Source: Parafannyhessea umbonata
GTDB taxonomy: Bacteria; Actinomycetota; Coriobacteriia; Coriobacteriales; Atopobiaceae
Assembly: GCF_900105025.1 (NCBI RefSeq)
Contig: NZ_LT629759.1
Location: forward strand, 248,001 to 312,000
DNA length: 64,000 nt
Direction: 5' to 3'
Shown: positions 25,329 to 33,419 of the stretch, in pieces
Layout of the letters: each line of letters starts with the position of its first letter
Numbering within the stretch: position 1 is the stretch's first letter
Notes under the pieces: generated by a model
The model's input: the letters and a program-made list of their open reading frames with translations, nothing else
What the model was told of the DNA's origin: nothing
The model's database searches: none
Translations under genes and position numbers: made by a program

Positions 25329-26276
25329 TCAGTCCTCCGCGGGGGCGCCGTCCTGTCCGGGGCGGATGCCGGGGAAGAGCCAGATGGCGCTGGCCACCCA
25401 CACGGCCGCACCGATTGCGGCCTCAGCGAAGTACAGCCACGGTCCCGGCCACGGCGCCAGAAGCGCCAGCAGGACGAGGGCGCCCGCCGGCGGCATCCAC
25501 ACGCGCATGCGGTCCCACACGAGGACGAGCGCCGCGTATGCGAGGGCCGCCGCGGCCCAGGTGGGAACGCCGAGCGCCTCGACGGCGTTTCTGGCGACGC
25601 AGCCGATGGCGGCTGCGAGCGCGAGCGTGCACCACGTGCGACGCGGGCGAAGGCGCAGCGTCATGTCCGGGCGCGTGAGCTCCGTGTACGCCACCAAAAG
25701 CGGCGGCACGGCCAGAAACGCGTTGCCGGTGGCGAAGGCCGGGCACGCCAGGACGCAGAACACCAGGAACCGGCGCCCCCAGCCGAGGAGGGTCTGACGC
25801 AGGGGGAGGCGGAAGGGACGGAAGTCGATCTTCTCGCGCAGGCCAAGGTGCTCGAGGGCCACCTGTCCCGCGCAGACGAGGCTCACGATCACCGCGACCG
25901 CGACGGGGTACGCCCACTCCCTGGTGCCGAGGACCATGGGCAGGATCGCCGCGGAGAGCACGGGCGTCATGTCCGCGCCGGCTACGTTCATGAGGGTCGC
26001 GCAGAACAGGAAGCCGAGGGGGGCGCGCAGCCACAGCGGCCAGGGCAGAAGCAGGTTCACGGCCGTGCCGAACACGGCGCCTGCGCACATGAGCGCGATC
26101 ATGCGGGGGCGGTTCACGTTCCAGGCCTGGTGAGGCTGGATCCACGCGCCGCAGAGGATGGCGGCCGTCTCGGGGAAGAGAACCTCTGGGCAGCGGAGCG
26201 CGCCCGCGGCGGCGACCATCGCCACCACGAACACTCCTGCGAGCAGGATGGGCAGCCAGCGTCGACGAAGTGACAT
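25329..26276 (-). CDS. Integral membrane protein, possibly HPP-like
   Basis: This 315-residue protein has about eight to nine hydrophobic segments and no enzymatic motif I recognise. A proline/glycine-rich stretch AGADMTPVLSAAILPMVLG in the middle and the helix pattern recall HPP-family membrane proteins, but this is weak. The ATG at 26276 follows AAGGAG. It diverges from pepT and does not form an operon. Confidence 0.6.
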   Translation of the reverse strand: MSLRRRWLPILLAGVFVVAMVAAAGALRCPEVLFPETAAILCGAWIQPHQAWNVNRPRMIALMCAGAVFGTAVNLLLPWPLWLRAPLGFLFCATLMNVAGADMTPVLSAAILPMVLGTREWAYPVAVAVIVSLVCAGQVALEHLGLREKIDFRPFRLPLRQTLLGWGRRFLVFCVLACPAFATGNAFLAVPPLLVAYTELTRPDMTLRLRPRRTWCTLALAAAIGCVARNAVEALGVPTWAAAALAYAALVLVWDRMRVWMPPAGALVLLALLAPWPGPWLYFAEAAIGAAVWVASAIWLFPGIRPGQDGAPAED

Positions 26277-26553
26277 GTGAGGGAGTCTCCTTGCAGCAGT
26301 CTTGCGCCCGCGTGGTGGCGGGCACGTGCGTTTGCGGTGTGCGCGGCGGTCGACGGGGCCCGTGACCTGCGCATGGTTTCCTAGCGTATCACTTTGGGGC
26401 CGCGCGGCCCCGGATGCGCGGGAATGGAGTGCGCCTCACGGGGTACCATACAAGGGTCAACAAGCGATACCGCTCGGCGGACACGCCGCCGGGACCGGCG
26501 TCCGTGCGGCCAAGGCCCGCGGAGGCACCGCCATCACGACAAGAGGAGACCCC

Positions 26554-27813
26554 ATGGCATACCAGCCCAAGCAGTCCGACGTGCTCGAGCGCTTCATGCG
26601 CTACGTGCAGGTGGACTCGCAGTCCAACCCCGACAACGAGGTCGAGACGCCCTCGACCCCCGCCCAGCACGACATGGCAAGGCTTCTGGGAGAAGAGCTT
26701 GCCGCCCTTGGCTGCGAGGACGTGCGCGTGGACGAGCACGCGTACGTGACCGCGAGCCTGCCGGCCTCCGCCGGTGCGGAGGAGCTGCCCGCGCTGGGGC
26801 TGTGCGCCCACATCGACACCTCGTTCGACGCGCCGGCGTCCGGCGTGAGGCCGCACGTGGTGCACTACGAGGGCGGCGACCTGGTGCACGGCTTCGTGGA
26901 CGGAAAGCCCGTCGTCACCACGACGGCCCAGGTTCCGGACCTGGCGGGCTTCGTGGGCCAGGACATTGTCGTGAGCGACGGAAGCACGCTCCTCTCGGCG
27001 GACGACAAGGCCGGCGTCGCGGAGATCTGCGCGCTGGTGGCGCGCCTTGCGGCGCATCCGGAGCTGCCGCACCCCACGCTGAAGGTCGCGTTTGTGCCGG
27101 ACGAGGAGATTGGCCACGGCGCGCGCCTGCTTGACCTTGACCGCTTTGGCGCGAAGTGGTGCTACACCGTGGACGGCGAGGCCCTGGGCGAGTTCAACTA
27201 CGAGTGCTTCAGCGCGGCGGAGGCCACCGTCACCGTGCGCGGCGTGATGGTGCACCCGGGCAGCGCGAAGGACATCATGGTGAACGCCATCACCGTGGCG
27301 AGCGAGTTTCAGCAGATGGTGCCCGCGGCGGAGCGCCCGGAGCACACGGAGGGCCGCGAGGGCTTCTATCACCCCATCGACGTGCGAGGCACCGCGAGCG
27401 AGGTGAAGCTTGGCTACATCATCCGCGACTTCGACGCCGACTCCTTCGCGCGCAGGCAGCAGGTGCTGCGGGACATAGCGGCGTTCCTGAACGCACGCTA
27501 CGGCGAGGGCACCGTCACCGTGGACATTCGCCAGCAGTACCGCAACATGGCGGAGCGCTTTGGCGACTGCCCGTTCTTGATCGATCACGCGCTGGAGGCG
27601 AACCGAGAGGTGGGGCTCGACCCGAAGGTCGTCGCGGTGCGCGGCGGAACCGACGGCGCGGAGCTCAGCTTCCGCGGGCTGCCGTGCCCCAACATTGCGA
27701 CGGGAGGCTACTCGTGTCACTCCGTGCGGGAGTTCGTGCCCGTGCGCAGCCTGGAGCTGACGGTGGACCTGCTTGAGCGCCTGGTCGCGAAGTTCGCCGT
27801 GCCCCAGGCATAG
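26554..27813 (+). CDS. pepT: Peptidase T (tripeptidase)
   Basis: PepT removes the N-terminal residue from tripeptides in the cytoplasm. The 419-residue protein shows the M20B zinc ligands and catalytic residues: AHIDTSFDAP (H86, D88), LLSADDKAG (D150/D151), VPDEEIGHG (E184/E185), the substrate loop VRGVMVHPGSAK and the last ligand in TGGYSCHSVREF. The ATG at 26554 follows AGAGGAG; an in-frame start at 26302 is unsupported. It stands alone. Confidence 0.93.
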   Translation: MAYQPKQSDVLERFMRYVQVDSQSNPDNEVETPSTPAQHDMARLLGEELAALGCEDVRVDEHAYVTASLPASAGAEELPALGLCAHIDTSFDAPASGVRPHVVHYEGGDLVHGFVDGKPVVTTTAQVPDLAGFVGQDIVVSDGSTLLSADDKAGVAEICALVARLAAHPELPHPTLKVAFVPDEEIGHGARLLDLDRFGAKWCYTVDGEALGEFNYECFSAAEATVTVRGVMVHPGSAKDIMVNAITVASEFQQMVPAAERPEHTEGREGFYHPIDVRGTASEVKLGYIIRDFDADSFARRQQVLRDIAAFLNARYGEGTVTVDIRQQYRNMAERFGDCPFLIDHALEANREVGLDPKVVAVRGGTDGAELSFRGLPCPNIATGGYSCHSVREFVPVRSLELTVDLLERLVAKFAVPQA

Positions 27814-27818
27814 CGCGC

Positions 27819-27857
27819 GGTGCCGCCCACGGCCCCGTTCGTGCCGCTGGGCGGTAC
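27819..27857 (+). terminator. Hairpin after pepT
   Basis: Arms GGTGCCGCCCA and TGGGCGGTACC pair with one G-T wobble around an 18-base loop, 5 bases after the stop. There is no T tract, so it may be Rho-dependent or mRNA-stabilising. Confidence 0.4.
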
Positions 27858-28024
27858 CATTACCGCAGGCGATGCCATGCGACCCGCATGCCAGAGCGTG
27901 GCGTGCGGGGCGCTATGGTGCGTCTATCCTGTAGGGGGTCGGTATCCGGAACAAGAGGAAGCGCAATGGGATTGAAGGGCATACGATGGCGCGCGTGCCG
28001 TCGTGGCGTGGGAGGCGAGGCCGC

Positions 28025-28588
28025 ATGAGCTGGCTTACCCTGTGCCTCGTGATGGTCGCCCTGCCCATCGTCGCCCTGGTGTGCCAGCGCGTGGCCGATT
28101 CCGGCATGGCAGAGCGGCACCACCGCCACCACGACACGTACGTGGTTCCCGTCATGCTGATGCGGACGCTCTCCGTCGTGATGCTGTTCATGGCGGTGCT
28201 GGGAGCGGCGCTCACGTGGCTGTGCTCGCTTGGCGCGTTCGCGGCCAGCCCGCTGGTGGTGCTCTCGTTCTTCCTCTCGTTCGTGGCGACCACGTTCTGC
28301 CTGTGGTTCGTGATGCGCCGCTACAGCGTGGTCACGTATCGCGACCGCATGGTGATCACGCCGTTCGTGGGGCGAAAGCGCACCATTCGCTACAGTGACA
28401 TCGAGCGCATGGAGTGGTCGCGCTCCATCATCGGCAGCCGCCAGAACGTGCGCGTCTACGTGCACGGCCAGAAGCGCGGCTCCACCATCTGGGGCACCCT
28501 CGACGTGCAGCAGATCCTCATGGGCGTCAACCGCTTCGACGTGCTGGACGCCTCCCCCGGGGCGGACAGGCCGGACGGCGGCCGCTAG
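28025..28588 (+). CDS. Membrane protein with PH-like C-terminal domain
   Basis: This 187-residue protein has an N-terminal helix, a His-rich charged loop, a helical pair at about 45-100 and a soluble end with YSVVTYRDRMVITPFVGRKRTIRYSDIERMEWS, which resembles the small membrane-linked PH-like domains of uncharacterised bacterial proteins. Its role is unknown. The start at MSWLTL is chosen for the GGGAGGCGAGG before it. The gene stands alone. Confidence 0.6.
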   Translation: MSWLTLCLVMVALPIVALVCQRVADSGMAERHHRHHDTYVVPVMLMRTLSVVMLFMAVLGAALTWLCSLGAFAASPLVVLSFFLSFVATTFCLWFVMRRYSVVTYRDRMVITPFVGRKRTIRYSDIERMEWSRSIIGSRQNVRVYVHGQKRGSTIWGTLDVQQILMGVNRFDVLDASPGADRPDGGR

Positions 28589-28616
28589 CGCCGCCGGTGC
28601 CGCGGCCGGTGCCGCC

Positions 28617-28643
28617 GCTTTTCTCGCCCAGGCGAGAAGGACC
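28617..28643. repeat. Inverted pair of the CTTCTCGCC motif
   Basis: TTCTCGCC and GGCGAGAA face each other across two bases, 29 bases after a plus-strand gene and 16 bases before the end of convergent plsY. This is the only copy arranged as a hairpin. Confidence 0.5.
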
Positions 28644-28658
28644 ACCCTCCGGGGAGCG

Positions 28659-29288
28659 CTACTTCCCGCGGCGCAACCTCTTCCAGAACGTGACGGAGAT
28701 GCTTGCGCGCGGCTGCGTGCCGCGGGCGGCCGCCACAAGAGCGCTCCAGTGCGCCCACAGCATGAGCGCGGCCAGAACGAGCGCATATGCGGCATACGCG
28801 CTGGTGGGACCGTACGCCACGCAGCACGCTAGCAAGAACGTGATCGTGATGGCCTCGGCGCCCACGCACAGGTAGCCGCTCAACAGCACCACCACGAGGC
28901 CCACCACGGCCGAGGCGATCCCCAGTGCCGGCGCGGCCAGGATGATGGCCGCGCACGTGGTGGTCACGCCCTTGCCGCCGCGGAAGCGGTGCCACGCGGG
29001 AAAGTTGTGCCCGATCGTGGCGCCCGTGGTGGCGGCAAGGCCGCACACCGCGGCGTTGGCGGGGAAGAGCGCCCGCGCCACCAGCCACGCGGCGAGCGTC
29101 TTGGCGATGTCTCCGGCAAGCACGAGCGCGGCCGCCTTCGTGCCCAGCTCGTGACCCACGTTCGCCATGCCGGGGTTGCCCACGCCCACCTGGAACACGG
29201 GTTTTCCCACCAAGCGACGACACACCACGTCCGCCGTCAGAAAGCAGCCAAACGCATAGCCTATCAAGAGCGAGAAGAACTGGTCCAT
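28659..29288 (-). CDS. plsY: Glycerol-3-phosphate acyltransferase PlsY
   Basis: PlsY transfers acyl groups from acyl-phosphate to glycerol-3-phosphate, the first step of phospholipid synthesis. The 209-residue membrane protein has the family motifs: motif 1 GCFLTADVVCRR, motif 2 GNPGMANVGHELGTKAA and motif 3 GHNFPAWHRFRGGKGVTT. Motif 2 has GM-N where many have GSTN/GATN. It has five hydrophobic segments. No plsX is adjacent. ATG start; ends close to the motif pair at 28617. Confidence 0.88.
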   Translation of the reverse strand: MDQFFSLLIGYAFGCFLTADVVCRRLVGKPVFQVGVGNPGMANVGHELGTKAAALVLAGDIAKTLAAWLVARALFPANAAVCGLAATTGATIGHNFPAWHRFRGGKGVTTTCAAIILAAPALGIASAVVGLVVVLLSGYLCVGAEAITITFLLACCVAYGPTSAYAAYALVLAALMLWAHWSALVAAARGTQPRASISVTFWKRLRRGK

Positions 29289-29345
29289 GGTGCCCTCATC
29301 CTTACGTTGGGTGACGGCGCACCGCGGCGGCGGGGCCGCGGGCGC

Positions 29346-31511
29346 CTAGCGTGCGTCCGCCTGCGTAGCCGCGTCCGCCTGGCGGGCAGCCTCTGCCAGA
29401 AGCGGCGACAGCGTGCCCTGCGACACCAGGTCCACGCGGTGCATCGCGCGCGAGACCGCCGTGTACAGGCGGCGTCGGGCAAGCGGCGTGTCCGGGTAGG
29501 CGTCCGCCTGGGCGTCCGGCACGATCACGTGGTCAAACTCCAGGCCCTTCGCAAGCGTCAGGTCCATCAGCACCACGCCGTCCTTTGGCAGCTCCTCCGA
29601 GCCCCTCATCGTCACCAGGGCCGGGCACTTCTCGCCCAGGCGCTTGGATAGCCACGCCACGCGGCGCCGGTCCGCGGCCACCACGGCCGTGAGCCCCTCC
29701 TCCGCCGCGGCGGCGTTCACGATCTGCGCCAGCGCGTCCAGGTACGCGTCCGGGTCATCCTGGCCGTTCGCCACCTGCGTGAAGCCGGGCGCCACGCCCT
29801 CGCGCTGCACGGAGGTCAGCTGCACGCGCTCGTCAGCATCCATGAGGCTCGCAAACAGGCGCGTGATCTCTGGGCTCGATCGGTAGCTCGTCAGCAGCTG
29901 GCACTCCTCCACGCTGCCGTGTGTGGACTCGAAGATCTGCCTGATCTGCGCAAACGTGGCCGTGCCCTCGTGGATGGCCTGGTTGCGGTCGCCCAGCAGC
30001 AGGAAGTGCGCACGGCCAAAGTAGCGCGCCAGCACCATGAGCTGCGTCTGGGTGTAGTCCTGCACCTCGTCTATCATCACGTAGCGCGCGTCGTCCGCGC
30101 CGTGGCCGGTCACGAGCATCTTCAGGAACAGCCACTCCGCCGCGCTCATGTTGGTCTTGCCCAGCATGCGGCAGCCCAGGCGGTCCAGGCGCAGCCACGT
30201 GAGGTTCTCGATGTCGTCGTGCGCCGGGGCAAAGCGCACCGCCAGCAGGCGCTTGGCGTACGCCAGGATCTCGTCGTCGTTCGACGGCGCGATGACCTCG
30301 CCAAACGCCTCGACCTGCTCGTCCACGTCCATGGCGAGCATCTGCTCCTGCAGCTCCTCGTCGTGGGCCATCGTCGCGATGCGGCGGTCAAGCCGGTCGT
30401 GCAGCTCGTCCTTAACCAGCGCCATCATGCGCGGCCCCACCCCAAAGCGCTCGAACTTGTGCACGGCGCTCGCCACCGATCCCGCGCGCAGCAGCACGGT
30501 GTCGCCCACGCGTACGTCGCGCAGGTCCGCCTCGTCAAGCGTCGCGCCCTCAAGGCCGCGCTCAAGGCGCGCCAGCGACTCCGGGCTGTCGTCTGCGCCG
30601 GTCGCGCGGTCGGCCAGGCCCATGCCCGCCAGAAAGTCGCGCCACGTGTACGTCTGCGGATTGGACTCGCCCAGGGTGGGGAGCACGGTGTCTATGTACT
30701 TCTCGAACACATTATTTGGCGTGAAGAGGTACACCTGGTCAGGCCTGAGGGTCTGCCGCTCGCGATAGAACAAAAACGCGATGCGCTGCAGCAGCACGGA
30801 CGTCTTGCCCGATCCCGCGATGCCGTCCACCAGAAGCACCGGGACGTCGTCGTGGCGCACCACGCGGTTCTGCTCGCGCTGGATGGTCGCCGTGATGGCC
30901 TGCAGCTTCTGCGAGTGGTGGCGTCTCAGCGCACCCAGAAGCAGCGAGTCCTCGATCGCGACCGTCGTGTCGAAGTACGCGTTCAGGTGGTCGCGCGTGA
31001 TGTCAAACTGGCGGCGCAGCTCCAGGTTCACCGTGCGCACGCGGCCGTCCACCTTGTACGAGGTGGGGCCCATCTCCTGGTTGTAGTACGTCTCGGCCAC
31101 GGGGTTGCGCCAGTCCACAATGAGCGGCATGCGGTTCTTGTCCGTCATGCCGGCCGAGCCAATGTACACGTCGCGTGCGGGCCGGCCGGGGCGCATCTGC
31201 AGGCGCACCTTCGCAAAGTACGGCTGCCGCAGGAGCATCATGCAGCGGCCCAGCTTCTCCACCTCGAAGTCGTGCTGCTGGTTGTAGGTGTCGATTACGG
31301 AGTTCAGCGTCTCGATCGCGGCCAGGGTCTCCATGGTCTCGTCCGCGCCGCCAAAGTCGATGCGCACCTCGTCCGAGAGGTCCTTCAGGTCCTTCGCGGC
31401 CTGCCTGTGCTTGACCTCGATCTCTTCCGTCAGGATGTCGCGCATCTCTTCCAGCTGCGCGTATATCTTCGTCAGGTGCTCCTGCTCTTGCGAGAAGATC
31501 TTGTCTTCCAT
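29346..31511 (-). CDS. HelD-like UvrD-family ATPase
   Basis: This 721-residue protein matches HelD, an SF1-type ATPase that frees stalled RNA polymerase from DNA. An N-terminal coiled coil (about 1-80, rich in QEQEHLTKIYAQLEEM) is followed by the HelD-specific beta region (VDWRNPVAETYYN), Walker A GIAGSGKTS (about 215), a Walker B in YVMIDEVQDYTQ and C-terminal helicase motifs (TSYRSSPEI, KGLEFDHVIVPDA). The start at MEDKIF is chosen because AGGAG precedes it; the longer frame overlaps the upstream lipoprotein gene. It lies 7 bases after that gene, so the two are in one transcript. Confidence 0.87.
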   Translation of the reverse strand: MEDKIFSQEQEHLTKIYAQLEEMRDILTEEIEVKHRQAAKDLKDLSDEVRIDFGGADETMETLAAIETLNSVIDTYNQQHDFEVEKLGRCMMLLRQPYFAKVRLQMRPGRPARDVYIGSAGMTDKNRMPLIVDWRNPVAETYYNQEMGPTSYKVDGRVRTVNLELRRQFDITRDHLNAYFDTTVAIEDSLLLGALRRHHSQKLQAITATIQREQNRVVRHDDVPVLLVDGIAGSGKTSVLLQRIAFLFYRERQTLRPDQVYLFTPNNVFEKYIDTVLPTLGESNPQTYTWRDFLAGMGLADRATGADDSPESLARLERGLEGATLDEADLRDVRVGDTVLLRAGSVASAVHKFERFGVGPRMMALVKDELHDRLDRRIATMAHDEELQEQMLAMDVDEQVEAFGEVIAPSNDDEILAYAKRLLAVRFAPAHDDIENLTWLRLDRLGCRMLGKTNMSAAEWLFLKMLVTGHGADDARYVMIDEVQDYTQTQLMVLARYFGRAHFLLLGDRNQAIHEGTATFAQIRQIFESTHGSVEECQLLTSYRSSPEITRLFASLMDADERVQLTSVQREGVAPGFTQVANGQDDPDAYLDALAQIVNAAAAEEGLTAVVAADRRRVAWLSKRLGEKCPALVTMRGSEELPKDGVVLMDLTLAKGLEFDHVIVPDAQADAYPDTPLARRRLYTAVSRAMHRVDLVSQGTLSPLLAEAARQADAATQADAR

Positions 31512-31518
31512 CGTGCTC

Positions 31519-32553
31519 CTATGCGTCAAGTGCGGAAAGGTCCACGCCAAGGGCCCCTGCCGCAGCCTCGTTCGTCACCGTCTTGCGGCTGGCTTCCTCG
31601 GGCTGCCACGCGGGAATGTCCCCGGGGAGCTCGCCCTCGCGCCAGATCCTCCGTACCATGCGCGCAGCCTGGCGGCCCACCTCCGCGTAGTCGTAGCCAC
31701 AGGTGGCAAGGCCACCTGCCTCCACCATGCCCGGCTCGCCGCAGATGATGGGCAGCCCCGCTGCCGTGGCCGCCTTCGCGTACGCCTTCATGCCCAGCGC
31801 CACGGTGTTGTCCGTGGGGGCGTAGCACACGTCCACCTTGCCCACCATCGAGCTCAGGGCCTCGCGCATGCCGTCCGCATTGCCCGCACAGAAGCGCGTG
31901 GCCTCCAGGTTGCGGCTGGCTGCCGCGTCCTCGGCCATGGACGCTTGGACCTCCGAGTTGGTCTCGGCCGTGCAGTACAGGATGCCAACGCGCCTGGCGG
32001 AGGGCAGCAGCCTCTGCAGCAGGTCAAACTGCGCCTCCACGGGAGTGAGGTCCATCGCGCCGGTCGCATTGCCGCCGGGCTTTTTGTTGCTGTTGGCGAC
32101 GCCCGCCGCGGCCAGGTCCGTGATCGCGGCGCCCACGACGGGCATCTGCGGCACGATGCTGGCAATTGCCTGTAGCGCCGGAGTGCCCAGCGCCACGGCG
32201 AGGTTGCACTTCTCCCTCGCAAAAGCCCCCGCGACGCCCTGGCAGAACAGCACGTCGTTGTTGGCGTGCTGCACGTCGAGCTTGTAGCGCATTCCCGAGG
32301 ACTTGAGCTCCTGCTCAAACCCCTTGCGCGCACTGTCGAGCGCCGCGTGGTCCGCAAGCTGCAGCACGCCAATCTTGCACGTGCCTTTGTGAGGCTTGCC
32401 AATGACCGCGGCTGCCCCGCCGCCGGAGCCCGAGCCGCCCTTTGAGCCGGCGTCGCAGCCGGCGAGCGCGAGGCCGGCCAGCCCCAGCGCCGAGCCGCCC
32501 AGCACCCTCAGGGCCCCTCGCCTTGTCACGCATCCGCTTGCGTACTTGCCCAT
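31519..32553 (-). CDS. ABC substrate-binding lipoprotein (TrpX/DUF534 type)
   Basis: This 344-residue protein has an N-terminal signal with TRRGALR and lipobox ALAGC, a Gly/Ser linker and two lobes of the ABC_sub_bind family (GTPALQAIASIVPQMPVVGAAITD; later YCTAETNSEVQ and CGYDYAEVGRQAARM). Relatives bind aromatic amino acids or other small ligands for a TrpXYZ-like importer. No permease or ATPase gene follows; instead helD lies 7 bases downstream. The ATG at 32553 follows CAGGAGGAAG. A motif copy lies 90 bases upstream. Confidence 0.82.
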   Translation of the reverse strand: MGKYASGCVTRRGALRVLGGSALGLAGLALAGCDAGSKGGSGSGGGAAAVIGKPHKGTCKIGVLQLADHAALDSARKGFEQELKSSGMRYKLDVQHANNDVLFCQGVAGAFAREKCNLAVALGTPALQAIASIVPQMPVVGAAITDLAAAGVANSNKKPGGNATGAMDLTPVEAQFDLLQRLLPSARRVGILYCTAETNSEVQASMAEDAAASRNLEATRFCAGNADGMREALSSMVGKVDVCYAPTDNTVALGMKAYAKAATAAGLPIICGEPGMVEAGGLATCGYDYAEVGRQAARMVRRIWREGELPGDIPAWQPEEASRKTVTNEAAAGALGVDLSALDA

Positions 32554-32642
32554 GCAGACTTCCTCCTGGTGGTGCGGTGGGTCCGCCGCCAGAGCGTCGG
32601 CCCCAGAATAAATCCCTCCCATTATCGCACGGGTGCCTCCCG

Positions 32643-32657
32643 CGGGCGAGAAGTACC
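32643..32657 (-). repeat. Intergenic motif copy (minus orientation)
   Basis: Reads GGTACTTCTCGCCCG on the minus strand, 90 bases before the lipoprotein start and in its sense. Confidence 0.45.
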
Positions 32658-32713
32658 ACGACCTTGCCCGATGCTACGGCCGGGGGAGTGGGGCGCAGGT
32701 GACGGAGCTGGTG

Positions 32714-32755
32714 GTGCCGTGGGCACAGCTGGCAGTGCCGTGGGCGCAGCTGGCA
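32714..32755. repeat. Two tandem 21-base units
   Basis: Units at 32714 and 32735 differ at one base; a partial third follows. The period equals that of the unrelated array at 25062. Confidence 0.8.
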
Positions 32756-32826
32756 GTGCTGGCGGCGGAGTCCGCGTCGGGTGGCGTGACGAATTGTGGA
32801 GATACCTTCACAAATCGAAGTCCTCC

Positions 32827-32854
32827 TTTACAGCGGTCAACCTTGTCCTTATAT
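32827..32854 (+). promoter_or_regulatory. Promoter of the initiator tRNA
   Basis: TTTACA (32827) and TTATAT (32849) are separated by 16 bases, 33 bases before the tRNA. Both fit sigma-70-type hexamers. Confidence 0.6.
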
Positions 32855-32886
32855 TTATTACTTGCGCACAGGGTGCGCCCAGACAT

Positions 32887-32963
32887 TGCGGGGTGGAGCA
32901 GTCTGGTAGCTCGCCGGGCTCATAACCCGGAGGTCGTTGGTTCAAATCCAGCCCCCGCGACCA
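32887..32963 (+). tRNA. Initiator tRNA-fMet (CAT)
   Basis: This is a 77-base cloverleaf with CAT anticodon, encoded CCA, D-stem GAGC/GCTC and T-loop TTCAAAT. Initiator features are three consecutive G-C pairs in the anticodon stem (CCGGG/CCCGG) and no Watson-Crick pair at 1:72; here it is U1-G72 rather than the common C1-A72. A promoter precedes it and a terminator follows. Confidence 0.92.
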
Positions 32964-32970
32964 AAACTTC

Positions 32971-33004
32971 AAGCCTGGCCTGCGAAAGTAGGTCAGGCTT
33001 TTTT
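32971..33004 (+). terminator. Rho-independent terminator of the tRNA
   Basis: AAGCCTG with extra CCT pairs with AGG and CAGGCTT, followed by six T residues, 7 bases after the tRNA. Confidence 0.85.
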
Positions 33005-33069
33005 GTGACCACTAGCTGACCGCCTTCGTGACCACTATTTGACCACCAAAAGTTTTTCTCGTAAGTCGA

Positions 33070-33322
33070 AAAGCGCGCAAAACCGAAGTCGGTGTCGTTC
33101 TCCAGAGACCTTTACTTTTCAACAACCGCCACAGCGGGAGGAGTCATCACGTTTTCCCAGGCGGGAAAAATCCTCCACGCATCGTACTCTAGGGCGCGCA
33201 GGCTTTTCGTGCTCTGCTGCGCCTGCGTGAGGGCCGGGGATGAAAGCAGATAGAGGGGCGTAGCCGGAAAGCCAGCGACGTAAAACGAAGAGCGGCGGTC
33301 CTTTCGGACTGCCGCTCTTTTT
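33070..33322 (+). ncRNA. Possible structured RNA ending at a strong terminator
   Basis: This 250-base plus-strand stretch has no credible gene but is rich in hairpins: GGAGGA/TCCTCC enclosing TTTCCC-aggc-GGGAAA (33138-33174), GCAGGC/GCCTGC (33197-33226), and finally the terminator at 33288-33322. A plus-strand terminator with no plus-strand gene before it suggests a transcript here. I do not recognise it as tmRNA, RNase P, SRP or 6S RNA. It could instead be a degenerate mobile repeat beside the tRNA. Confidence 0.35.
33288..33322 (+). terminator. Rho-independent terminator without an upstream gene
   Basis: Arms AGAGCGGCGGTCC and GGACTGCCGCTCT (one wobble) with a TTTC loop, then TTTTT. Confidence 0.75.
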
Positions 33323-33419
33323 CTCATTGTGAGGAAAAGTTGCAGGGTCGAGCTTTGGAGTCGTCGCGTTTCGGAGATTCCGTATCGTCCTGCCGAATCC
33401 CCTCGGCATGATGCGCGGA

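Larger units (their letters stand above)
32554..32886. other. Gap between the lipoprotein gene and the initiator tRNA
   Basis: No gene was found in these 333 bases. They hold a motif copy (32643), a 21-base duplication (32714-32755) and the tRNA promoter. An open frame from 32633 runs through the tRNA and is rejected. Confidence 0.65.

Noticed and set aside
32940-32963. tRNA 3-prime end as an integration site with a direct repeat at the far border
   Set aside because: I could not find a second copy of this sequence up to 39 kb, and no integrase gene is present.
32633-33019. Open frame across the initiator tRNA
   Set aside because: It runs through the tRNA and its terminator and carries a tandem repeat; not coding.
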